Assembly (NCBI GenBank): GCA_030512335.1
Contig: JAULSU010000006.1
Span: 3,596,001 to 3,660,000 of the forward strand
From: Immersiella caudata
Taxonomy: Eukaryota > Ascomycota > Sordariomycetes > Sordariales > Lasiosphaeriaceae
Length of the DNA stretch: 64,000 bases
Direction of reading: 5' to 3'
Shown here piece after piece: positions 55,859-64,000 of the stretch. The position numbers were made by a program, and so were the translations under genes. Numbering within the stretch: the stretch's first letter is position 1; each line of letters begins with the position of its first letter. Below the pieces are notes generated by a model. The model had not been told where the DNA came from. It saw only the letters and a list, made by a program, of their open reading frames with translations, and searched no databases.

Positions 55859-57669
55859 TTGGGACTCGTTCCTTAGGTGCGTCGTTGTTCAGTGTCTGTA
55901 CTCAGGTCCAACAAAACAGGCAAGCCAGCGTGTATAAGGCAAGATTCAAGCTGGATCAAAGCCTGTGGTGAGACGGAGAAAGTGTTCAGCAAGTGGTCAG
56001 CAATGGGGATTTAATACCCGAGCCCTTTGCTCACCGTCCTCGAGATTCCTAACACGCAATCCGACCACTTCATCGACCAGCGACCTCCAAGCTATCCGAC
56101 AGCATTCTTTCATGCACCTATCCACCAGTCCTGTCCAAACCACACATCCGGCATGTCGTGGACCTCTCAAGCGTCGATACAACCCACATACTGCAGCCGG
56201 GTATGTCGTGACCAGCTGTCACTGGCTTCGTTCAAGCTGCCCTCAATCTAGAATCAGCCGCTTCTCTCTGATAGGCCTGACGTTGCCAGAGCCGCTATTG
56301 GCCGACGACGGTGGTTGGGTCGAAGGAATCAAGGCATTGAAGCCCGACAGAGTTGCAGAGCCTCAGAAAGCTTCCACCTATAGTATGGAAGCTCGATGGA
56401 TGTACCAGGCCTAGCCTAACATCGGGTAATAATCTCGAAGCTCCCCTCCCCACCCCCTTCCGCAGACTCGTTTCGTCCCCGCAACCACGGCGCAACAATT
56501 GGACAACAATCATTGAGCAGGGCTCGCAGACCCCTCCTGATATTCGAGCCCGCATCATGAGGCTCTGACATGCTCAAAGCAACAGACGTCTGCTTCACAG
56601 GTAGCCTGACACCTTCATCCCGACGGTCATTGATGACGCACTACCTGGCGTCCATATCCGTTTTTGAGTCGTCACCTTTCTATAGCACGTTCAGCTGGAA
56701 TCGCCACCAAGAAGTCGCTCTCAAGGCACCCAGCACTTGCTCAGCCTCCGCGGAGCTGGCTGCTCTAGACAGCAAGGCACGAAATTAGAGGTTGTCTTTG
56801 GATGCCTTGAAACAGTGCAGCCAATGAATCGGACACGTCTCAATCAAGGGGCAAAAGTGCGCTTCCTTGGGCTTCTCAGTCATGCTAAGCCCCGCACACA
56901 CCTGCAACAAGGGGTCGCTTCTCGAAGTCAGCACGTCGAATAAGCCCGGGCGTTCCTGTGTGGCAGAGCCCCGAGGTACCGGGAGCCAGCAAGGCTCTGC
57001 GCAGCTTCCGAGACTCTCCAGACCCCATCCGTTTGCCATCTTGTCAGGCGTGCTGACAGAGCCTCGCAGCATCTCCCAACCTACGGATTTCCCACTACAT
57101 CGCGCCACTTCATGCGTGTCCAGACTCATGTTATTGGAGAAACTGCGGCAGCCAAGCTATGCCACTCCAGAGTTTTGGCCCCACAGAAGCTGCTCGTTTC
57201 CCAATGGAGCTGCACCAGCGGAGCAGGGGCACTTTATTTTGGCGCTGAATCCACATCACAGGGTCTTGGGGGACTCTCACCGCCATTCCCTCCTCTTGAC
57301 TGCCAAGTATGCACAATTTGGATATCTTTCAAGCGGCGGTTTCGAGGCTTTGTTTTTTTTTGTACCCAGCAATCCCGAATGCACTTAAAGTAGATGATGT
57401 GCATTTCCGCATGGCTTGCATCTGTTGCACAGGACCCGGGAGATGCCATTGGCTGTTATATCCGTCTATCAAACGAGGGGCGAACACGTTCCCGAGCGCC
57501 GCTTGGGCACCGGCGGAGCCTCCTTCTCACCCAGGTCCATTTCCCCCCTCTTCCCTATTTTCTCCCTTTGCCTCTTTGCCTTATTGTGCCAGGTTACTGC
57601 ACTTGGAATCTCGTTCGACTAGGTACGAAGAGAGCGTCCGCGAACCAGTCAAAAGTGCATCGAGGGGAA
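55859..57669. other. 1.8 kb without a protein gene
   Basis: Apart from the tRNA-like segment near 56003-56092, only incidental open frames. A T10-like run is near 57349. Confidence 0.35.
56003..56092 (-). other. tRNA-like segment (possible SINE or tRNA relic)
   Basis: On the minus strand, GGTCGATGAAGTGG resembles a pol III A-box region and GGGTATTAAATCCC resembles a decayed T-arm/B-box (GGTTCRANTCC) 50 nt later, with a long variable-like segment between. No complete cloverleaf can be drawn. This is the layout of tRNA-derived SINEs or decayed class II tRNAs. Weak evidence. Confidence 0.25.
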
Positions 57670-59192
57670 ATGTTCACACACTCCACATGGGCAGTCAGAC
57701 TGAGAGCCAAGGACAACCATGACCATGTCCCACATCAGTCCCTCGAGGACTACGTTACATCGGCACTCCGGTCCCAACCCCGATGGAGACAAATGATTCA
57801 CCAATCTTACCCAAATGGCAGCAACCCAAGGGTCACTATGGTCCACCATGCAGGCCAACAGGTGGCAATTGTTGTTTTCCCCTCTAGGAGAATGAAGGCC
57901 GACGCACCCAAGTCATGCCCAGGGTGGACTGTTGACGATACCTTCTCTGGGTTGACCATCCTCCGCGATCCACCCAAGCCAGAATTAGAGTGAATACCTT
58001 CCCGTCCATAATTTCTCTTTCGGCTTTTCAGCATGCATCTGACACCTACGCGCTAGTATCTGCACGCTGCATGGACTCAACGGAAATGCGTTTGATACAT
58101 TCGCTTCACAGAGCTACATGTGGCCTCTTGACTTCCTCCCAGAACACTCACACCTTCAGCGGTCGCGAGTCATGACATACGGTTACAGCTCCCGGCTGCG
58201 AGATGACAGCAATGTTTCAGGGTTGCTGGAATGGGCTTCCGGCTTTCTCTCCGAGGTCTCGTCGGTTCGAATCACTCAGCAGGTATGGTACAGTCCCTTT
58301 CCACCTCACTCGACCCTCTCGGCATGCTAAGAGCCAAAAAGGAACGATCACGCCCCATCATCTTCGTCTGCCACTCCCTCGGCGGTCTCGTCGCCCGAGA
58401 AGCCATGGTTGAGCTCGACCGCGAACCAAAGCTCTACCCCGGTCTGAATCCACGACACTGCGGCCTCTTGTTCCTGGCAACACCACACTCTGGCGTGACC
58501 CTCGCGGACTTGAACCCCTATCTCGTTCAGCTGGCCGAAGTCGCCGGGATCCGAGCCCGCTCCTTCACCAACATGCTCGAGAGCTTTAACCACAGCTCGC
58601 GGACTTCCAAGAGGGATTTCGGTCGTCTACCTCACGTCCCTCCCTACGAATGCCTTTACGAGACAAGGAAGATGAAGGTTGGAGGGAGGAAGAAGCTGGT
58701 TCGTCATGTACCAATTTCTCGCGATGGAGGGCGCTGACACCCAAGTCTTCACAGATCGTCACGGCAGATTCTGCTGGCTTGAATGGCGTCGATGCCAAGC
58801 CTATGAGCAACGTTGATCACAAGGATATCTGTAGATTTCCCAGTGATGCACATCCAGGATATCTCCAGATTGGCGAATGCCTGGTCAGAATCCGAAACAG
58901 CATTCTCGAAGCGATCGATGCAGCGGACGACGGCAAGCCCCCCGAGTATCTCCCCTCGGAAGCGTTGTTGGAGAAGGAAGATACCTCGGCTACACTTTCA
59001 CCAGCAATTTCTCGACCGACATCTGGGATCAGAGCCGGTGAGGGCACGGGCGGTAGTATATCGAGAACGGAGAATTCTGTTGTCATCGGGGGTGGGCGGG
59101 CTACGGGAGCCACCATGAAGTTGCGAGATCTTCAGAATTTTAGGGGGAGGGTGGAAGGCGGGACCGGGCATGGTGCGGTTGTAGTGATGTGA
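57670..59192 (+). CDS. SERAC1/SesB-like alpha/beta hydrolase (putative lipase/esterase)
   Basis: Exons 57670-57989, 58057-58282, 58342-58698 and 58755-59192 give 446 aa; introns of 67, 59 and 56 nt have GTGAAT, GTATGG and GTTCGT donors. Splicing rebuilds the family exactly: TILRDPPKPEL joins DICTLHGLNGNAFDTF (oxyanion-hole HG motif), then SYMWPLDFLPEH and SRVMTYGYSSRLRDD; the 59-nt intron joins SSVRITQQ to ERSRPIIFVCHSLGGLVARE (nucleophile Ser in HSLGG, about residue 196); HCGLLFLATPHSGVTLADL follows; the last intron joins GGRKKL to IVTADSAGLNGVDAKPM with the HKDICRF block that should hold the catalytic His. The last about 70 residues are a Ser/Gly-rich tail (RTENSVVIGGGRATGATMKL). Such hydrolases occur as effector domains of fungal NACHT/NB-ARC receptors or as separate proteins beside them. 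The frame is intact. Confidence 0.82.
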
Positions 59193-59656
59193 TTGGCAGT
59201 CAAGGTATATTTTATTTGTCGGAGACTAGCATACGGATGTCGGCCAGGTCAAAAAGTTGCATCGAAACACAGCTGAGAGCACCAGGGCAGCTGCTTCCCT
59301 GCAGCAACTGACACTTTGCAACTGCCTGAGGCGACGAGGTTGGGATCTGGGTAAGAGAGTCGGGTTGCTCTTTCCAGGACGCAACTCACCGAACCACTTT
59401 GACCACGTGGAAACCCGCCGACCATGCTAGGCGAAAAATCCCCACACGCATTGAGGTTTCGCGAATGGCCCCCGCGTCGCATTTCGCGGTTTGCGCAAAT
59501 GCGCAGTTGGCGAATGAGCAAAGGTTGCACTGCCCCCCCCCCTCCCCATCCAGTCCCGCAGATAACGCCCCCACCCCTTTGGACGGCAACCCACTTCAAC
59601 GCATGTGCTTCCCTCCATCCAGCAGCTTAGACCGCAGCAAATCGCCACCACAAAGC
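59193..59656. other. intergenic / 5' leader of the next gene
   Basis: Open frame continues upstream of the chosen start at 59657 as far as 59399, so the protein could begin earlier. A C10 run lies near 59532-59541. Confidence 0.35.
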
Positions 59657-61864
59657 ATGGAGATGTTCAACTACCAGAGTTCCCGTCCAGAAACACGCAA
59701 CGCCGAGCCAGACCCCAAGAGCTCGGCCGGAGACTCGAAGAGCGGGGATGGCGGCGACCACGGCCCCGCCAGCGGCTCGGCCACAATCAAGGACAAGGGG
59801 AAGTCCGTCTCCAGGAGCAAGGCGGGCGGCGCATCTTCGAGGAAAACAGACGACTGGTCCGAAATCAACAGCGCCGACGGATGGAGGCGCATCCAGAACC
59901 GGATCGCCCAGCGCAAATTCCGAGAAAAGGCACGAGAGCAGATGCAACGAGCACAACGTGAAGCGGCCAATGAATTGCATGCCTCAAATTCGTACTACAT
60001 AGCACCGGAGGCTCACGATGAGCAGCAGGAATTGAGCGGTCTTCCCTGGGGAAGCCTCAGCATGAGGCCAAGAGTCAACAGGCGACATCAAGACGTACCC
60101 AGCTATGGCTTTCTGGACGGGACGTTCGAGGGAACCGGCGAGTACCGTGGCATACCCAAAGCATGGTACTCAGATGCAAACGTACAGGTTCCGGAGGCGC
60201 TCAAATCCGGAGGGGGGCCTGTTGAGTCTCTCACCAGGTTGACATCGAGTCTCTCACTGAAGCCTAGCTTGGCAATCAAACAGTCCACCAGGGACAGTCC
60301 AAGTTACGAGAAGCAGCAAGACGATTCGGGAACCTCGAGCGAGACACAAATTCCTACAACAGCAGAAACAGAAACCGCAAGCTTCAGGAGCCCCTCCGCA
60401 TCTCCATCTTCTTCGAGACTCCTGTTCCCGATTTTGGACCGCAACAGAAAGAATGCGATAGACAGTCTTATGACCGAATTTGAGGCGCTCCTGAACAACA
60501 CTTTGTGTCAAGGCTCAAGAAGTCGCGGGGCGCGAAGTGGCTCTTCTCGTGGTTCTGCTACTGCGACTGGGGCTTCTCAAGGGTTTGTTGGAGCGCCAAC
60601 TGTCCATAGCTCAAAACGTCCGAGAGACGGGGATGGAAGAAGCGATCCGGACCCCAGCGACTCCGAAGACGAAAGAAGCGGCGAGCCGAAACGCACAAAA
60701 CTGACTCCTGGGTCAGACTCTCAGAGGAGGAGACTCGCCTGTCCCTACAACCGACGAGATCCTCACAAACACAACAAACACCGGTCGTGCAACGGCCCAG
60801 GCTGGTCGACTGTTCATCGGGTGAAGTACGTCCAGCCCCCAACCATCAAAACGTGTCTTGGCTGGCAATACTGACCGCACTTCAGGGAACACATCTACCG
60901 AACGCACGCCCTTCCAACACACTGCGCCCGCTGTGGAGAAGAGTTTCAGAACGAAGCCGAGTTGACAGGCCACCAACGCCTCGCTCAGGGCTGCGAGGTC
61001 CGCGATGTGGAACAAGCGGAAGGTTTCACGAAGGATCAGGAAAAGGCGCTCCGTAAACGAACAAAGGGTTTGGAAAGCGAAGAGGAGAAGTGGAAAGAAA
61101 CATATCGGATCCTATTTTCGGATGACCCTGAAGACACAATCCCAACGCCTTGTATGTTTATCCTACCTCACACTCGTATGGGTGTGAGATTCCGACAGGC
61201 ATGGATTATACTGACAATGCCGCTACCCCTGACAGACTATGACGATGGCGACACTTCATGGGAAAGCCGACGAGACGACGAGTTCGACCGCTACGAGAGG
61301 TATCTGCGTCGCGAGCTTCCACGGGCGGTTCGGACACGTCTCGAGGAAGCTGTTGCGTCCTTCTCCGACCCCTTTGTGCGGCAACTGAGGAGCCAGTTGG
61401 TCGACATTGTTCGAGACACCCAAGCACAACTGTTTCGCGACTACCGCCATAGCATGCAAGCCCAGCACTCGGCCGGTGACGGCAGAGGTCTGATCACCGC
61501 TCAGTTCGATGCTCCCAGGGAGTTTTCAGACATATTTCTTGATCTCTCCGCTTTCAGCCCGCCATCTCCACTTCTAGAAAGCGAGACAACGCTTGGTGAC
61601 AGCAGTCAGCCAGATCCCCCAGCCATCACCAGCGATAAATACTACTTGTCCCCTTACGATCTACGACAGAAAGTTTACGGTGATTCATCAGCAGCGACAC
61701 TGGACCACGGCGGTCAGCCAGAGTTCTCGACGAGCACCAGCTACAGCTACTACGGTCTATCGTATGCTCAACCTTCAGATTCTGGTTACGGCGGTTCAAT
61801 CGCGGACGGCGAGAAGGGGCAGGATCCAGTCTATTACTATGACTACGATGTAGCGCCAATGTAA
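59657..61864 (+). CDS. nuclear protein with bZIP-like basic region and fungal C2H2-type fingers
   Basis: Exons 59657-60825, 60886-61151 and 61236-61864 give 687 aa; introns are 60 and 84 nt (GTACGT and GTATGT donors, CTGACCG/ACTGAC branches). Residues about 65-100 contain WRRIQNRIAQRKFREKAREQ, the Yap-type bZIP basic signature NxxAQxxFR, but no clear leucine heptads follow. After a long disordered region and an acidic/basic patch (SEDERSGEPKRTKLT), residues about 355-430 form the fungal zinc-finger block: ACPYNRRDPHKHNKHRSC, WSTVHRVKEHIYRTHALPTH (rebuilt by intron 1) and CARCGEEFQNEAELTGHQRL. The C-terminal part has a helical stretch (RYLRRELPRAVRTRLEEAVA) and an acidic Tyr-rich end. Start alternatives are 59399 and 59465. 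Probably a DNA-binding or chromatin protein; the combination of both motifs is unusual but both are well read. Confidence 0.75.
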
Positions 61865-61969
61865 ACGCAGACAGAGGCGGTGGTAGGAAAAGGAGCAATA
61901 CGGATTCCTTTAGAAGCCGTCCCGCCGTGAGGGACCCCCTGATTCCACAGGACCTCTTCAGCTCTGTCG

Positions 61970-63085
61970 TCAGTTTATGTCGTTCGAGTCTTGCAACTCC
62001 TGGCTGAGCCCTCGATAAATCTCGACAAAGCGCATGTCCGCCAGAGCCGACTCCTGCCGACGAAGAGCTGCCTCGTGCAATGCTTGCGCCAGGCGCGTGA
62101 AGGTTTGTCCATCGTCTTCGATAGTAACCATCGGAATATGTTCAGAGCGCGGCAGGTCAAGCTGGGGGGCTCCGGTCCCGCTCGACGCGGGCATCTTGGG
62201 AACTCAGTGCTCACCCTCTTGCGCTTCATGCGCCCAAACGAGGAACATTTCCAGCTCCTTAACGTCCACCCGGCCGCTTGCGGAAATCAAGAACGACAAG
62301 GCATAGACCCCGTAGCAGACCCCAAGACCGATCATGTACACGAGAAACACATTCAGGCTGTCACTGGCGGTTGCGTCCTGGTCAAAGATTTCGTTTTCAA
62401 ACAAACCCGAGGTATACGCTAAAGCCAGCCAGGAATGAATCGAGCGACGCCGGGAGCAGCAAGACTGGTGCCGAAATGCTCAATACTGATGGCGCCGCAG
62501 GCTTCCTCAAACCATCAGCCCCTCGATACTTGGAGCCGAAAATTTCCTCACTGAGTGTCAAGTTCACACGATCGCTAACAATCCATCCTTTGATCTGGTT
62601 GGTGCTGAGGCGCCGCCCAACGGTGCGATGCTGGTAGCTGGCGTAGTATACGGCGATTACGGATGGCACGAGCGAGAAGGCAAAAAGCCCGCGGGCGGTC
62701 CAATGTGTCCGGCTCAGGCCCGTCAAGGAAAGGGCGGTAATGGCAATCTGAGCCGCAATGGTGCCCTATCGCCGGATCATCCCCTGCAACTTGTCTACCT
62801 AGGTAGCTCAGGTAATAACGGCTCACCGCCACAGCAATCATGCCGCTCTCATCCTGAGTGACATTTTTGGAGTCGGTTGCCACTTGATCACTGTCGCTGG
62901 CCAGCACCTCGAACGCAGACCTCAGCACGCCGTTGCCCCCAAAGATTATGATCCAGATTCCCTCAGCTCCGTGAGTGCTTTGCGATGAAGATTGCCGTTG
63001 ACGGCCGTCCACGCAGTGAGGTGATGACGGAATATGCCAGTGAAATCACCGGCATGACGGCTGCGGTGAGTGTGAAGGGGTCCAT
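61970..63085 (-). pseudogene. broken multi-pass membrane-protein gene
   Basis: The minus strand starts MDPFTLTAAVMPVISLAYSV at 63085, then changes frame (TAWTAVNGNLHRKALTELRE), changes again (NGVLRSAFEVLASDSDQVAT), and again to TGLSRTHWTARGLFAFSLVP, RRLSTNQIKGWIVSDRVNLT and VLSISAPVLLLPASLDSFLA. At about 62400 the family-like VYLGF is followed by a stop while FENEIFDQDATASDSLNVFL continues out of frame into MIGLGVCYGVYALSFL. After VWAHEAQEGEH there is an in-frame TGA, beyond which DDGQTFTRLAQALHEAALRR runs on to 61970. Some changes may be unrecognised introns, but not all. It resembles fungal membrane proteins that sit in NLR/HET-rich regions; function unknown. Confidence 0.55.
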
Positions 63086-64000
63086 TGTGTGTGGGAAGTG
63101 TCGCGCAAATCACCAATGAGTAACATGAGCCGTTATCATGTGCCGCAGAAGTTGTGTGAGAAGTCAAGCCGGACAGGGGAGGCGGGGAAGCGAGGGCCTC
63201 TCTCCAGAGCTTTGTCTATTTCTTTTTCAGCTGAGCCTCAAGATTTCGGAGTTGCGAACCAAATCAGGCGACCGCTTCCAAACAGCGCGTATATCACACC
63301 AATTGGGTTAAGCGGCTCTGCCTAGGTAGGCACCCCAACGCGTCTCCACGACACTCCAGGGGCACGATGAAATTGAACTCGGTTGAGGATGAACGAACAT
63401 CGGTCCATCACCGTAGCACATATGTTCGGGAACCAAAGTCAATGAAGACAGAGTCAGAAACGGTGACTGTGGAGAAGATTATGACTTCTTCACCCTCTTT
63501 CCCTACACACATCGGATAATGGAGACCAGACCACCTGCAAGAGTCTAAACAAACGCAAGAAATTGAACAAGTAACAGACACAGCCCCAGTTTTCAAAGGT
63601 GGCCCCCACGCCAAAAATACCTGGAGCTGAGAAGCTGCGGTGAGGTGGTGGGTGAGGGATGACTGACACCCCGCATGAGACCGCCCCCAAAGATCAAACC
63701 ACTCAACCAGTAGCTATAGGTCAAGGGAAAGATGACACTGAACCTCTACTGCCACTAAAACCGTTCGCACTCTTGAAAGCTCCAAATACATCCGATTGTG
63801 TAACCATGTGAGGATTCAAGATCGACAATGGAGCTCTCAGGACAACATGTAACCAAGGCTTTGTGAGCTACGTTGAATAATGCATTGCCCCGACAAAGAC
63901 GACCCAGAACATAACAGGTAGACAGCTTAGGTCTGCTTGTAGTAACACCACTATCGAGAACCTGCAAGGGGGCCATGCGAACCGCAATAGGATTGGAAGC
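63086..64000. other. intergenic to the window edge
   Basis: No gene recognised. Contains CCTAGGTAGG-type palindromic words (63320) like those at 62800. Confidence 0.4.

Noticed and set aside
58270..58345. Apparent frameshift in the alpha/beta hydrolase between SSVRITQQ and the HSLGG block
   Set aside because: A 59-nt intron (GTATGG donor, TGCTAAG branch, AAAAAG acceptor) restores the frame exactly, so the gene is taken as intact.
62790..63330. CCTAGGTAGG words as telomere-type repeats
   Set aside because: Only single palindromic copies occur, not tandem TTAGGG arrays; such words are common in these genomes.
1..64000. CRISPR arrays, bacterial operons, phage genes
   Set aside because: Intron structure and gene families are fungal; no regularly spaced repeats were found.

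Overview
The window reads as nuclear DNA of a filamentous ascomycete, most likely a Sordariomycete. Genes carry short introns (about 50-90 nt) with GTRNGT-type donors, CTAAC/CTGAC branch sites and AG acceptors. The families are typical of that class: NACHT-type NLRs, HET proteins, a Clr5-ankyrin protein, DUF3176, fungal BTB proteins and a Zn-cluster factor. There are intron-containing tRNA genes. There is no sign of operons, plasmids or CRISPR. Exon boundaries below were worked out by hand from splice signals and reading frame.

Layout. 1-2.6 kb: tail of a transcription factor, then a secreted Cys-rich NucA/NucB-type nuclease. 4-12.3 kb: a NACHT NLR with a reading-frame break, a small cyanovirin-N (CVNH) protein holding a long C tract, and a four-exon Clr5-ankyrin protein. 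13.9-19 kb: a D-glutamate cyclase-like enzyme, a broken HET gene, a DUF3176 membrane protein. 19.3-20.9 kb: relics of a GMC oxidoreductase and a BTB gene. 21.4-25.6 kb: a NACHT-TPR STAND protein. 26.6-32.2 kb: a hypothetical protein, a broken beta-carbonic anhydrase, a truncated BTB gene and a membrane protein with a frame break. 33.3-41 kb is the conserved core: tRNA-Gly(CCC), mitochondrial Isa1, the ARMH3 (DUF1741) orthologue and a large disordered protein. 44.6-53.2 kb: tRNA-Asp and tRNA-Glu, a broken HET gene, a TC microsatellite, membrane-protein genes and a broken short-chain dehydrogenase with an inverted duplicate fragment. 53.7-64 kb: a coiled-coil protein, a small glycine-rich protein, a SERAC1/SesB-like alpha/beta hydrolase, a bZIP-like/zinc-finger protein and a broken membrane-protein gene.

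Together the accessory parts look like an island of non-self recognition (heterokaryon incompatibility / fungal innate immunity) genes: two NACHT proteins, a Clr5-ankyrin protein, two HET genes and an alpha/beta hydrolase of the type used as an NLR effector. Many accessory genes are broken. Most stop codons that replace a conserved residue fit a CpA-to-TpA change (CAG or CAA to TAG or TAA; TGG to TAG or TGA), as expected from repeat-induced point mutation (RIP). Core genes (isa1, ARMH3, D-glutamate cyclase-like) are fully open, which argues against a generally error-rich assembly, although some breaks lie in homopolymers and could still be sequencing errors.
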